A DNA stretch of 64,000 nucleotides from Actinobacteria bacterium OK074 (GCA_001298575.1 LJCV01000155.1:25377-89376); one strand, 5' to 3'. Shown: positions 36,690-48,376, counted from the first letter of the stretch. A program made the numbers and translations. The notes: generated by a model from the sequence alone, not told the origin.

Positions 36690-37601
36690 GTGATCGTCGT
36701 CGCCGGTGAGGCCCTGATCGACCTGGTACCGCAGGGCCCGGGCGCCCTGGCGGGCCTGACGCCCGCGCTCGGCGGCGGCCCGTACAACACGGCCGTGGCG
36801 CTCGGCCGCCTCGGCACCCCCACCGCCTTCTGCTCGCGCGTCTCCTCCGACGCCTTCGGCGAAGCCCTGCTCGACGGGCTGCGCACGGCCGGGGTGGACG
36901 TGTCGGCCGTGCAGCGCGGCCCCGAGCCGACCACCCTGGCGGTCGCCACGATCGACGGCGGTGGCTCGGCCGCGTACTCCTTCTACGTCGAGGGCACCGC
37001 CGACCGGCTGTTCACGGCACCGGCCGCGCTCCCGGAGGGCACCCGGGCGGTGTCCTTCGGCACGTGCTCGCTGGTGCTGGAGCCGGGCGCGAGCGCGTAC
37101 GAGGAACTGATGCGCACCGCCGCCGCGCAGGGCGTGTTCACCCTGCTCGACCCGAACATCCGGGTGGGGCTGATCCCGGACGCGGACGCCTACCGGGCCC
37201 GTTTCAAGAGCTGGCTGCCGTCGGTGTCGCTGCTCAAGCTCTCCGAGGAGGACGCGTCCTGGCTGGGCGGTACTCCCCACGAGTGGCTGGCCTCCGGGCC
37301 CTCGGCCGTCGTGATCACCCAGGGCGGTGACGGTCTGACGGTCTTCACCCGGGACGGCACGGTGATTCCCGTACCGGGTGAAGCGGTCGAGGTCGTGGAC
37401 ACGATCGGTGCGGGCGACACCGTCAACGCGGCCCTGCTGCACGGTCTGGCCGTGCGGCACGCCCTCTCCCCGGAGGCCCTCGCGGACCTGGACCGCACGG
37501 GGTGGGTGAACCTGCTGCGCTTCGCGGCCCGCGCGGCGGCGATCACCTGTTCCCGGGCGGGCGCGGAACCGCCGTACGCGTCCGAACTGGGCTCTCTCTG
37601 A
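36690..37601 (+). CDS. PfkB-family carbohydrate kinase (fructokinase-like)
   Basis: Ribokinase/PfkB kinase of 303 aa. The N-terminal GEALIDLV and GGGPYNTAVALGRLG motifs match fructokinases. The C-terminal signature DTIGAGDTVNAALL (237-250) contains the catalytic Asp243. The GTG at 36690 was chosen because GAAGGG is nine bases upstream and the frame above is Pro-rich and non-coding. The likely reaction is phosphorylation of fructose or a related sugar; the exact substrate is not certain. A strong terminator follows. Confidence 0.87.
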   Translation: MIVVAGEALIDLVPQGPGALAGLTPALGGGPYNTAVALGRLGTPTAFCSRVSSDAFGEALLDGLRTAGVDVSAVQRGPEPTTLAVATIDGGGSAAYSFYVEGTADRLFTAPAALPEGTRAVSFGTCSLVLEPGASAYEELMRTAAAQGVFTLLDPNIRVGLIPDADAYRARFKSWLPSVSLLKLSEEDASWLGGTPHEWLASGPSAVVITQGGDGLTVFTRDGTVIPVPGEAVEVVDTIGAGDTVNAALLHGLAVRHALSPEALADLDRTGWVNLLRFAARAAAITCSRAGAEPPYASELGSL

Positions 37602-37683
37602 ATCCTGTTGATCCTGTTGTCAAGGTTCGGCCGGTTCCGTGGTCCGGCGGACCGCGGAGCCGGGGTGGCTGACATGTGAACGC

Positions 37684-37718
37684 GTGGCGGCCCGCGGGGA
37701 GTTCCCGCGGGCCGCCAC
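37684..37718. terminator. Terminator between the fructokinase-like gene and uvrA
   Basis: Perfect 15-bp GC stem (GTGGCGGCCCGCGGG and complement, loop GAGTT) followed on the plus strand by ACACTTTTC. It ends the plus-strand kinase transcript and can also serve the convergent uvrA. Confidence 0.85.
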
Positions 37719-37782
37719 ACTTTTCAGGATTTTTTCCAGGTTTTCCGGATTTGCCGATACTTACCGGGAATTACCGGCCTTC

Positions 37783-37800
37783 TGGTTCAAGCCTTGTGGT

Positions 37801-37810
<10 letters not shown>
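37783..37810. repeat. Tandem 14-bp duplication at the uvrA stop
   Basis: TGGTTCAAGCCTTG occurs twice without a gap. The right copy contains the uvrA stop codon and last codons; the left copy is a non-coding duplicate, indicating a recent tandem duplication. Confidence 0.8.
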
Positions 37811-40800
<2,990 letters not shown>

Positions 40801-40857
40801 GCCGGTCCGCACCTTTCTAGAGAAGAAGTCACAGGGGCGAGGCCCCCGCGCTTTCTC

Positions 40858-40880
40858 AGACTAGGGGGAGCCACTGACAA
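40858..40880 (-). promoter_or_regulatory. RecA-NDp (PafBC-type) promoter of uvrA
   Basis: Minus strand: TTGTCAGTG (40880-40872), an 8-bp spacer and TAGTCT (40863-40858), an exact match to TTGTCRGTG-N8-TANNNT. The leader to GTG 40800 is about 50 nt. Confidence 0.85.
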
Positions 40881-41012
40881 CGCCGGTCGGATTCCTGGTC
40901 CGGCAACAATTCCGGGCTCTCCAGCATGCCCGACGCCGACTCCGACGATATAGCACTCACATTCGATTTGCGGGCGCCCTTCACCACCTTCACCCGAAGG
41001 TGTGGCTGGGGC

Positions 41013-41018
41013 TAGGGT
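41013..41018 (+). promoter_or_regulatory. -10 box TAGGGT, leaderless layout
   Basis: TAGGGT is followed by seven bases and the ATG at 41026. There is no Shine-Dalgarno at the right distance, so a leaderless mRNA is likely. Confidence 0.5.
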
Positions 41019-41025
41019 CGGCCTC

Positions 41026-41712
41026 ATGACCGATCACGCGCGCGACCTGGCATCTGTACGTGACGCGACGGAGCGGCTGCTGACCGCAGCCGCCAAACTG
41101 GACAACGCCTCCGCGGCCGAGCCGTCACGGCTTCCCGGCTGGAGTCGCGGCCATGTCCTGGCCCATCTGGCCCGCAACGCCGACGCGCTCGTGAACGTCT
41201 TCGAGGGGCACCTGATGTACGCCTCGGCACAGGCGCGTGACGCCGACATCGACCGGGACGCCCCGCGGCCCGTCGACGTCCAGCTCGCCGACGTGGGCGA
41301 GAGCGCGGCCCGTTTCCAGGAGTCGGCGGCCGTGCTCGCGGACTGGTCGCGGACGGTCGAGCTGCGGGGCGGGGTCACCGACCTGGCGTCCAACGTGCCG
41401 TTCCGGCGGTGGATCGAGGTCGAGCTGCACCACGTGGACCTGGGGGCCGGGTACGAACTGGAGAGCCTGCCGCCCGAGTTCACGCAGCGCGTGACCGGCG
41501 TGCTCGCCGAGCGGTTCTCCGGGCACGCGGACGTCCCCCCGACCCGGCTGACCGACGGCACACACGCGTGGAGCACGGGCCGGGCCGCCGAGGAGCCCGA
41601 GGTGACCGTCACGGGCGATCCGGCCGACCTGCTCGGCTGGCTCTCCGGACGCCGCGACGGAGCGGCCCTGACCGTCACCGGCGGGCCCCTGCCGGCGCTG
41701 CCGCCGCTATAG
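41026..41712 (+). CDS. Maleylpyruvate isomerase family protein (mycothiol-dependent, DinB-like)
   Basis: Four-helix-bundle protein of 228 aa. LPGWSRGHVLAHLARNADAL (36-55) contains His47 in the position of a metal ligand, and WIEVELHHVDLGAGYE provides the Glu and His residues of the second helix. Members of this family are often mycothiol S-transferases or isomerases, but only a few have known substrates. Its stop codon TAG overlaps the -10 of the next gene. It lies between uvrA and the MBL hydrolase gene; no functional link to repair is shown. Confidence 0.85.
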   Translation: MTDHARDLASVRDATERLLTAAAKLDNASAAEPSRLPGWSRGHVLAHLARNADALVNVFEGHLMYASAQARDADIDRDAPRPVDVQLADVGESAARFQESAAVLADWSRTVELRGGVTDLASNVPFRRWIEVELHHVDLGAGYELESLPPEFTQRVTGVLAERFSGHADVPPTRLTDGTHAWSTGRAAEEPEVTVTGDPADLLGWLSGRRDGAALTVTGGPLPALPPL

Positions 41713-41715
41713 GCT
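41710..41715 (+). promoter_or_regulatory. -10 box TAGGCT overlapping a stop codon
   Basis: The TAG stop of the upstream gene is the first half of TAGGCT, six bases before the ATG at 41722. It suggests an additional leaderless start for the MBL gene inside the operon. Confidence 0.4.
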
Positions 41716-41721
41716 GACGAC

Positions 41722-42378
41722 ATGACGTACAGCGGAGCGGTGAAGGTCGGCGGGCCCGCCGGCGTGCACGAACTGCAGGACCTGATCATCACCAAGGTCG
41801 CGGTCGGCCCGATGGACAACAACGCCTATCTGCTGCGCTGCCGGGCGACGGACGAGCAGTTGCTGATCGACGCGGCCAACGACGCCCACACGCTGCTCGG
41901 CACGATCGGCGCGGACGGCATCGCGTCCGTCGTCACCACCCACCGGCACGGCGACCACTGGCAGGCCCTCGCCGAGGTCGTGGCGGCCACGGGCGCGCGC
42001 ACGTACGCCGGGCGCGAGGACGTCGAGGGCATCCCCGTGCCGACCGACGTGCCGGTCGACGACGGCGGCACGATCAAGGTGGGCAACGTGCATCTCACCG
42101 CACGCCACCTGGTCGGCCACACGCCGGGCTCGATCGCCCTCGTCTACGACGACCCGCACGGGCACCCGCACGTGTTCACCGGGGACTGCCTGTTCCCCGG
42201 CGGAGTGGGCAACACCCGCAAGGACCCGAGCGCCTTCGCCAGCCTGATCCACGACGTGGAGACCAAGATCTTCGACGTACTGCCGGACGAGACCTGGGTC
42301 TACCCGGGCCACGGCAACGACACCACGCTGGGCGCCGAGCGGCCGCACCTGCCGGAGTGGCACGCGCGCGGGTGGTGA
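41722..42378 (+). CDS. MBL-fold metallo-hydrolase
   Basis: Metallo-beta-lactamase superfamily hydrolase (218 aa) of glyoxalase II-like type. The zinc motif H74-x-H76-x-D78-H79 lies in TTHRHGDHW. The further ligands are in LVGHTPGSIAL (His), FTGDCLF (bridging Asp) and YPGHG near the C-terminus. There is no signal peptide. The substrate is unknown; a thioester of mycothiol would fit the neighbouring mycothiol-type enzyme, as an inference. Confidence 0.9.
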   Translation: MTYSGAVKVGGPAGVHELQDLIITKVAVGPMDNNAYLLRCRATDEQLLIDAANDAHTLLGTIGADGIASVVTTHRHGDHWQALAEVVAATGARTYAGREDVEGIPVPTDVPVDDGGTIKVGNVHLTARHLVGHTPGSIALVYDDPHGHPHVFTGDCLFPGGVGNTRKDPSAFASLIHDVETKIFDVLPDETWVYPGHGNDTTLGAERPHLPEWHARGW

Positions 42379-42722
42379 AAAACCGGCCGGAGCGGCAGGT
42401 GAACGGCGTTCGCACAGGGCCCGCGTGACCCGGTCGCGCACCCCGTGTGAACCGTTCGCAAGCACAGGTGGGGCATGCGCGCTCCCGCCGGACGCCGTCG
42501 CACGCTGGACTGGTGGTCGTTGCGCACGGGCGGACGGCACCCGTGCGACGCGGGCCGCCGGTCTTCCCCCCTGCCTCCTCGGCCGGCGGCCCCACCCCCC
42601 TTCGGGGGACGTTAAACACCTGCCAGGGTGACCGTCACGAGAAGGCAACGCGCGTTCCCAATATGCGGACAATTGCCGCCGTGACCTGGACAAACGGACT
42701 TGTTCACTGTCACCCTCCCGCC
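42379..42722 (+). other. Leader region of the amino acid ABC importer
   Basis: 344 bp without a credible gene; an in-frame upstream extension of the lipoprotein lacks a signal sequence. It has two related palindromes: GTGAAC-GGC-GTTCGC (42397-42411) and GTGAAC-C-GTTCGC (42447-42459). They are 50 bp apart and probably operators. The AT-richer part near 42660-42720 may hold the promoter. Confidence 0.5.
42397..42459. promoter_or_regulatory. Pair of GTGAAC/GTTCGC palindromes
   Basis: Both copies contain GAAC and GTTC as exact complementary cores, with spacers of 3 bp and 1 bp. Start-to-start distance is 50 bp, about five helical turns, allowing cooperative binding of one regulator on the same face. 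Confidence 0.45.
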
Positions 42723-43607
42723 ATGCACCTCGCCCAACGCTCCCTGCGTCGCGCCGCGTCCGGCGTCTCTGTCGCCCTGCTCGCCCTGGCCGTGGGCTGT
42801 GCCCCGCAGCCCGAGGACAAGGCCACCGCCACGGCTTCGGGGACCGGCGCCGCCACGTGTGCGAAGGGTGATCTGGACACGCAGAAGTCCGGCAAGCTGA
42901 CGATCGCGACCGACGAACCCGCCTACGAGCCCTGGTTCGTGGACGACAAGCCGGCCAACGGCAAGGGCTACGAGTCGGCCGTGTCCTACGCCGTGGCGAA
43001 GCAGCTCGGGTACAGCGCCTCCGACGTCGTCTGGCAGAGCGTGCCCTTCAACAAGGCGTTCGCGCCGGGCGAGAAGACGTTCGACTTCGACATCAACCAG
43101 GTTTCGATCAGTGCCGAGCGCAAAAAGGCGGTGGATTTCTCCTCCGGCTACTACAACGTGCGTCAGGCCGTCATCGCGCTGAAGGGCACCAAGGCCGCGA
43201 AGGCGACGAGCATCGCGGACCTGAAGGACCTCAAGCTGGGCGCCCAGGTCGGCACCACCAGCCTCGACTACATCAGCGACGTGGTGAAGCCGAAGCAGGA
43301 GGGGGCGGTGTACTCCAAGAACGACCAGGCGATTTCCGCGCTCAAGAACGGCCAGGTCGACGCCATCGTCGTCGATCTGCCGACGGCGTTCTACATCACC
43401 TCGGCCCAGGTGACCAACGCCAAGATCGTCGGCCAGTTCGAGAACCAGAGCGGTACGCCCGAGCAGTTCGGGCTGGTCCTCGACAAGGGCAGCGCGCTCA
43501 CCTCGTGCGTGACGTCGGCCGTGGACGCCCTGCGCAAGGACGGCACGCTGGCGAAGCTGGAGAAGCAGTGGCTGTCGGACGCCGTCGACGCTCCGGTGCT
43601 CAAGTGA
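42723..43607 (+). CDS. Amino acid ABC transporter substrate-binding lipoprotein
   Basis: Extracellular solute-binding protein of family 3 (294 aa). A lipoprotein signal ends at lipobox L-A-V-G-C26. The mature part has KLTIATDEPAYEPWFVDD, the FDFDINQVSISAERKKAVDFS segment and VDAIVVDLPTAFY, typical of polar amino acid binding proteins. I chose ATG 42723 because it gives a normal signal peptide. The stop overlaps the permease GTG, so the three importer genes form one operon. Confidence 0.92.
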   Translation: MHLAQRSLRRAASGVSVALLALAVGCAPQPEDKATATASGTGAATCAKGDLDTQKSGKLTIATDEPAYEPWFVDDKPANGKGYESAVSYAVAKQLGYSASDVVWQSVPFNKAFAPGEKTFDFDINQVSISAERKKAVDFSSGYYNVRQAVIALKGTKAAKATSIADLKDLKLGAQVGTTSLDYISDVVKPKQEGAVYSKNDQAISALKNGQVDAIVVDLPTAFYITSAQVTNAKIVGQFENQSGTPEQFGLVLDKGSALTSCVTSAVDALRKDGTLAKLEKQWLSDAVDAPVLK

Positions 43608-44539
43608 CCGTCGTGAAGGACGATTCCGGCAAGGAGAGCGCGGACGACAAGGGCGACATGCCCGGCGGCGCCGACGCCCCCGCCCCGTCGGACCCGTACG
43701 TCCCCTCGCAGCGCCGCATCGACCGCGAGCGCTACAAGCGCACCCGTGCGCGCCGCGCCACCGCGATCGCCGCCCTGTCGACCCTGGTCACGGGGGTCGT
43801 CCTGTACCTGGTCGTGGTCGGCTCGCCGGGCTGGCCGCGCACCAAGGAGACCTTCTTCGACGGGCAGTACGCGCGCGAGGCGCTGCCCAAGGTCCTGGAA
43901 GGGCTGTGGCTGAACGTCCGGCTGCTGCTGATCTGCGGCGTGTGCGTGCTCGCCCTGGGCATGCTCATCGCCATCGCGCGCACGCTGCGCGGGCCGGTGT
44001 TCTTCCCGCTGCGGGTGCTGGCCGCCGCGTACACGGACTTCTTCCGCGGGCTGCCGTTGATCATCAATCTGATGATCGTGGTCTTCGGGGTGCCCGCGCT
44101 CCGGTTGCAGGGCGTGACCGTCGATCCGGTGCTCCTCGGCGGTACCGCGCTGACGCTGACGTACTCGGCGTACGTGGCCGAGGTGTTCCGGGCCGGCATC
44201 GAGTCCGTGCACCCCTCGCAGCGCGCCGCGGCCCGCTCGCTGGGCCTGACCAACCGGCAGGCGCTGCGCCACGTGGTGCTCCCCCAGGCCGTACGCCGGC
44301 AGGTGCCGCCCCTGCTGAACGACCTCGTGTCCCTCCAGAAGGACACCGGGCTGGTCTCCATCGGCGGCGCGATCGACGCCGTACGGGCGTCCGACATCAT
44401 CGCGCAGCGGGCCCTGAACTACACGCCGTACATCGTCGCGGGGCTGGTCTTCGTGGCACTGACGATCCCGATGACCCGCTTCACGGACTGGGTGACCGCC
44501 AGGATGGACCGGGACCGGGCGCAGGGAGGAAACCTGTGA
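43604..44539 (+). CDS. Amino acid ABC transporter permease
   Basis: Membrane subunit (311 aa) of the HisM/GlnP family. A hydrophilic 60-residue N-terminus precedes five or six helices. The EAA motif, EVFRAGIESVHPSQRAAARSLGLT, that docks the ATPase is clear, and DFFRGLPLIINLMIV is the family start of helix 3. The GTG overlaps the upstream stop, and the stop overlaps the ATPase GTG. A single permease gene implies a homodimer. Confidence 0.93.
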   Translation: MTVVKDDSGKESADDKGDMPGGADAPAPSDPYVPSQRRIDRERYKRTRARRATAIAALSTLVTGVVLYLVVVGSPGWPRTKETFFDGQYAREALPKVLEGLWLNVRLLLICGVCVLALGMLIAIARTLRGPVFFPLRVLAAAYTDFFRGLPLIINLMIVVFGVPALRLQGVTVDPVLLGGTALTLTYSAYVAEVFRAGIESVHPSQRAAARSLGLTNRQALRHVVLPQAVRRQVPPLLNDLVSLQKDTGLVSIGGAIDAVRASDIIAQRALNYTPYIVAGLVFVALTIPMTRFTDWVTARMDRDRAQGGNL

Positions 44540-45315
44540 GCGAGAGCCTCGACAAGGCGGTCGCGCCGGGCGGGCCCGTGCTGCGCATGGAGTCGGTCCG
44601 CAAGACGTTCGGCGACACGGTCGTCCTGCGGGACGTCGACCTGGAGGTCGCCCCGCACACGGTGACCGCGCTGATCGGCGCCTCCGGGTCGGGCAAGTCC
44701 ACCCTGCTGCGCTGCGCCAACCTCCTGGAGGAGATCGACGACGGCGCGATCTGGCTGGACGGCGAGGAGATCACCGACCCGCGGGCCGACCAGAACGCGG
44801 TACGGCGGCGCATCGGGGTGGTCTTCCAGGCGTACAACCTCTTCCCGCACATGACCGTGCTGGAGAACATCACGCTCGCCCCGCGCCGGGTGCACGGCAC
44901 GGACCGCGCGGCTGCCGAGGAGCACGCGCGCGTGCTGCTCGACCGGCTCGGTCTCGCCGGCAAGGCGGGCGCGTACCCGGACCGGCTCAGCGGCGGCCAG
45001 CAGCAGCGCGTGGCGATCGTCCGGGCGCTCGCCGTGCGGCCCCGGCTGCTGCTCCTGGACGAGATCACCGCCGCCCTGGACCCGGAGCTCGTGGGTGAAG
45101 TACTCGCCGTCGTACGGGATCTGAAGGGCGAGGGCATGACCATGGTGCTCGCCACGCACGAGATGGGCTTCGCCCGGGACGTCGCCGACCAGGTTTGTTT
45201 TCTGGACTCGGGTGTGGTCCTGGAACGCGGCACGGCCGAGCAGATCTTCGGGGACCCGCAGCAGGAGCGCACGCAACGCTTCCTGCGGCGGATCGTGGAG
45301 GCGGGGCGGCTGTAA
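44536..45315 (+). CDS. Amino acid ABC transporter ATP-binding protein
   Basis: ATPase subunit of the polar amino acid importer (259 aa). Walker A GASGSGKST is at 48-56, the Q-loop is VVFQAYNLFPH, the signature RLSGGQQQRVAI and Walker B LLLLDEITAALDPE. The switch His is in ATHEMGFARDVAD. The GTG start has GGGAGGA five bases upstream inside the permease 3' end. Glutamate or glutamine is a likely substrate, but this is not determined. Confidence 0.94.
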   Translation: MSESLDKAVAPGGPVLRMESVRKTFGDTVVLRDVDLEVAPHTVTALIGASGSGKSTLLRCANLLEEIDDGAIWLDGEEITDPRADQNAVRRRIGVVFQAYNLFPHMTVLENITLAPRRVHGTDRAAAEEHARVLLDRLGLAGKAGAYPDRLSGGQQQRVAIVRALAVRPRLLLLDEITAALDPELVGEVLAVVRDLKGEGMTMVLATHEMGFARDVADQVCFLDSGVVLERGTAEQIFGDPQQERTQRFLRRIVEAGRL

Positions 45316-45340
45316 GGGGCGCCCGCCTGGTCGTCGGTGC

Positions 45341-45814
45341 TTACGCGTCGGCCTGCGCCGCCCCGGCGAGCGCAGCGACGCGCTCCACGCCGAACACGTA
45401 CCCCTGCACACCGCATCCGGCGATGACGCCGTCGGCGCGCAGGGAGACGTACGAGTGGTGCCGGAACTCCTCGCGCCGGTGGATGTTGGAGATGTGGACC
45501 TCCAGCACCGGCAGGCCGTCACAGGCGTTGAGCGCGTCCAGGATCGCGACCGACGTGTGCGAGTAGGCGCCCGGGTTGATCACGATGCCGACGTGGCTCA
45601 GCCGCGCCTCGTGGATCCAGTCGACCAGTTCGCCCTCGTGGTTGGACTGGCGGAAGTCCACCGTGCCGCCGTGCGTGGCCGCTGCCTTGGCGCACAGGGC
45701 CTCGACGTCGGCGAGGGTGTCGCGGCCGTAGATCTCCGGCTGGCGCTGGCCGAGCAGGTTCAGGTTGGGGCCGTTGAGGATCATGATCGGGGCGTTGGCC
45801 AGGGTGCGGGGCAC
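45341..45814 (-). CDS. aroQ: 3-dehydroquinate dehydratase, type II
   Basis: Shikimate pathway enzyme (157 aa) that dehydrates 3-dehydroquinate. It has NGPNLNLLG at 14-22, the catalytic Tyr29 in [17 protein letters not shown] at 79-90, and the lid and His motif [18 protein letters not shown] at 105-122. The GTG start is four bases after GGAGGAG. It is convergent with the importer operon (25 bp) and separate from other aro genes, which is common for type II enzymes. Confidence 0.96.
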   Translation of the reverse strand: MPRTLANAPIMILNGPNLNLLGQRQPEIYGRDTLADVEALCAKAAATHGGTVDFRQSNHEGELVDWIHEARLSHVGIVINPGAYSHTSVAILDALNACDGLPVLEVHISNIHRREEFRHHSYVSLRADGVIAGCGVQGYVFGVERVAALAGAAQADA

Positions 45815-45906
45815 GGTTCTCCTCCGGTCCGTTCAAGGGGCGCGGTCCGTTGATGACCGCTGCTCAGACCCGGTTTATCACGGTGCGCCGACCGCGTAAG
45901 GGGCCG

Positions 45907-45912
45907 TACCCT
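45907..45912 (+). promoter_or_regulatory. -10 box TACCCT, leaderless layout
   Basis: TACCCT lies six bases before the ATG at 45919, with no Shine-Dalgarno between them. Confidence 0.45.
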
Positions 45913-45918
45913 CCCGGC

Positions 45919-46965
45919 ATGACGACGATCGCCTACCCTCCCAAACCGTCGCCCGGCGACCGCGTGGCCGTGATCTCGCCCTCCGCCGGCCTGCCGGGGC
46001 TCTTCCCGCGCCCCTACGAACTCGGCCTGGAGCGGCTGCGCGAGGAGTACGGCCTCGAACCGGTCGAGTATCCGGCGACCCGGAAGATGGGCTCGACACC
46101 GCGGGAGCGGGCCGACGACATCCACGCGGCCTTCGCCGACCCGGACGTCAAGGCGGTCTTCGCGTCGATCGGCGGCGACGACCAGATCACCGTACTGCCG
46201 CTGCTGGACCGGGAGTTGATCCGGGCGCAACCGAAGCCGTTCTTCGGGATGAGCGACAACACGAACCTGCTGGTCCACCTGTACAACACCGGGATCGTCG
46301 GGTACCACGGCGCCACCGTCATGGCCCAGTTGGGCCGTCCCGGCGCCATGGACCCGCAGACCGCTCATTCGCTGCGGGCGGCGCTGTTCACCTCGGGCCC
46401 CTACGAGTTGCGGCCCGCCGAGCGCTGGCGCGTCGTCGAGCGCGACTGGGCGGACCCGGCGACCTTCGACGCGGAGCCGGAGACCGGGCCGGGCACGGAC
46501 TGGACCTGGCTGAACGCCGACCGGGTGGTCGAGGGCCGCAGTTGGGGCGGCTGCCTGGAGATCCTCGGCTGGCTGCTGATGGCCGACCGCGAGATCTCCC
46601 GCGATCTCTCGGTGTACGACGGCGGCGTGCTCTTCCTGGAGACCTCGGAGGAACTGCCCGGCGCCACGGAGGTCTTCCGCACCCTGCGGAACATGGGCGA
46701 GCGCGGGCTGCTGCGGCGCTTCTCCGCGCTTCTGATGGGCCGCCCGGCCGTCTCGTCCTTCGACCGCCCCAACAGCCCGGAGGAAGGCGAACGTTACGCC
46801 GCGGAGCAGCGTGAAGCCGTACTGCGCGCACTTGAGGCGTACGCCCCCGAGACCCTGGCCGTCTTCGACGTGCCGCTCGGCCACACCGATCCCCAACTCG
46901 TCGTCCCCTACGGAGGCACGATCCGCGTCGACGGCCCCGCCCGGCGCATCACTGTGACCTACTGA
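45919..46965 (+). CDS. S66-family peptidase (LD-carboxypeptidase/MccF-like)
   Basis: Serine peptidase of the S66 family (348 aa). GDRVAVISPSAG at 13-24, the nucleophile elbow GMSDNTNLL with Ser112, and SWGGCLEILGWLL are family features; the Glu and His of the triad are expected in FLETSEE and PLGHTDPQ. It has no signal peptide. LdcA enzymes recycle murein tetrapeptides, while MccF cleaves microcin C-type peptide-nucleotides. The length and the lack of export fit either. Confidence 0.88.
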   Translation: MTTIAYPPKPSPGDRVAVISPSAGLPGLFPRPYELGLERLREEYGLEPVEYPATRKMGSTPRERADDIHAAFADPDVKAVFASIGGDDQITVLPLLDRELIRAQPKPFFGMSDNTNLLVHLYNTGIVGYHGATVMAQLGRPGAMDPQTAHSLRAALFTSGPYELRPAERWRVVERDWADPATFDAEPETGPGTDWTWLNADRVVEGRSWGGCLEILGWLLMADREISRDLSVYDGGVLFLETSEELPGATEVFRTLRNMGERGLLRRFSALLMGRPAVSSFDRPNSPEEGERYAAEQREAVLRALEAYAPETLAVFDVPLGHTDPQLVVPYGGTIRVDGPARRITVTY

Positions 46966-46966
46966 C

Positions 46967-47028
46967 CGGCGGTTGCGGGGGCGTGCAGACCCCCACGCCC
47001 GGGCGCCCGCACGCCCCCGTAACCGCCG
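46967..47028 (+). terminator. Terminator after the S66 peptidase gene
   Basis: A 20-bp stem (CGGCGGTT, then GCGGGGGCGTGC, pairing with GCACGCCCCCGTAACCGCCG, one G-U) with a 22-nt loop begins right after the stop codon. A direct 9-11 bp alternative hairpin also exists inside it. Confidence 0.8.
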
Positions 47029-47052
47029 ATCACCGTGGGTAGTTGACGCGGC

Positions 47053-48330
47053 ATGCACGATGTACGCACAGTCAGAACACCCTCCATGCCCCGGCTCGCG
47101 GCGGCCTCGCTCGTCGGGACGGCCATCGAGTTCTACGACTTCTTCGTCTACGGGACCGCCGCCGCCCTCGTCCTGGGACCGCTGTTCTTTCCGACGTTCT
47201 CTCCCCTGGCGGGAACTCTGGCGGCCTTCGCGACATTCGGGGTGGGATTCGTGGCCCGCCCGCTCGGTTCGGTGCTCTTCGGGCACATCGGCGACCGGCG
47301 CGGACGACGGCCCGTCCTCGTCGCGTCGCTGCTGCTGACGGGTGCGGCCACCGTCGCGGTCGGCTGCGTACCGACGTACGGCTCCATCGGCGCGGCTGCT
47401 CCCGTGCTCCTTCTGGTGCTGCGTTTTCTCCAGGGGCTGGGGCTCGGCGGGGAGTGGGGCGGGGCGGTGCTGCTGACCGCGGAACACGCGCCGCCCGGGC
47501 GGCGCGCCCTGTGGTCGAGCTTTCCGCAGATCGGTCCGTCGCTGGGGTTCGTGCTGGCCAACGGGGTGATGCTGGTGCTGTCGGCCACGCTGTCCGACGC
47601 GCAGTTCTCGGCGTGGGGGTGGCGGGTGCCGTTCTGGGCGGCCGGGATCCTCGCCACGGCCGGGCTGTGGCTGCGCGCCTCGCTCGCGGAGAGCCCCCGT
47701 TTCCTGGAAATCGACGACCACGCGCGTGTGCCGCTCGCCGAGGTCGCCCGCGACCACTGGCGGCTCGTCCTGCTGACCGCCGGTGCCCTCTCGGTCGGGT
47801 ACGCGGTGTTCTACGCGGTCACGACCTGGTCCCTGGCGTACGGGACGGAACGGCTCGGCGTCGGCCGTACGGTCATGCTGGGCTGCATCATGGCCGCCGT
47901 GGTGGTGAAGGGCGCCCTGACCCCGCTCGTGGCGCTGCTGAGCGACCGTCACGGCCGCCGCCCGCTGTGCCTGGCGGGCTGCGCGGGGGCCGCGCTGTGG
48001 ATGTTCCCGATGGTCGCGCTGCTGTCGACCGGCCGCCCCCTGCCGATGTTCCTGGGCTTCCTGGGCGCGCTGCTCGCCTTCGTCACGATGTTCGCCGTGA
48101 TCGCCGCCTACCTGCCGGAGCTGTACGAGCCCCGGGTGCGTTGCACGGGCGCGGCGGTCGGCTACAACCTCGGCGGGGTGCTCGGCGGCGCGCTCACGCC
48201 CCTCGTGGCGACGGCGCTGGCGGAGCACGGGGGCCGGGTTCCGTGGGCCGTCGGCGCCTATCTGACCGGGGTTGCCCTGCTCAGCCTGGGCTGCTTCGCG
48301 CTGCTGCCGGAGACACGGCCGGCGACGTAG
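47053..48330 (+). CDS. MFS transporter, metabolite:H+ symporter (MHS) type
   Basis: Twelve-helix MFS protein (425 aa). The N-terminal ASLVGTAIEFYDFFVYGTAAAL and GHIGDRRGRRPVL are typical of the MHS family (ShiA, KgtP, ProP). GLGLGGEWGGAVLL in helix 4 and the YLPELYEPRVRCTGAAVGYNLGGVLGG segment near helix 10 support this. These proteins take up organic acids or osmolytes. The nearby aroQ raises the possibility of shikimate or quinate, but nothing in the sequence fixes the substrate. Confidence 0.88.
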   Translation: MHDVRTVRTPSMPRLAAASLVGTAIEFYDFFVYGTAAALVLGPLFFPTFSPLAGTLAAFATFGVGFVARPLGSVLFGHIGDRRGRRPVLVASLLLTGAATVAVGCVPTYGSIGAAAPVLLLVLRFLQGLGLGGEWGGAVLLTAEHAPPGRRALWSSFPQIGPSLGFVLANGVMLVLSATLSDAQFSAWGWRVPFWAAGILATAGLWLRASLAESPRFLEIDDHARVPLAEVARDHWRLVLLTAGALSVGYAVFYAVTTWSLAYGTERLGVGRTVMLGCIMAAVVVKGALTPLVALLSDRHGRRPLCLAGCAGAALWMFPMVALLSTGRPLPMFLGFLGALLAFVTMFAVIAAYLPELYEPRVRCTGAAVGYNLGGVLGGALTPLVATALAEHGGRVPWAVGAYLTGVALLSLGCFALLPETRPAT

Positions 48331-48376
48331 GGGATCGCGTCCGGCCGTCACGCCCGCACCCCGCACCACTCTCGGC

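Noticed and set aside
45781..48369. 862-codon minus-strand open frame
   Set aside because: It runs antisense to the S66 peptidase and MHS transporter genes, is dominated by Arg, Gly, Gln and Glu, and mirrors their codon bias. Long antisense frames are normal at this GC content.
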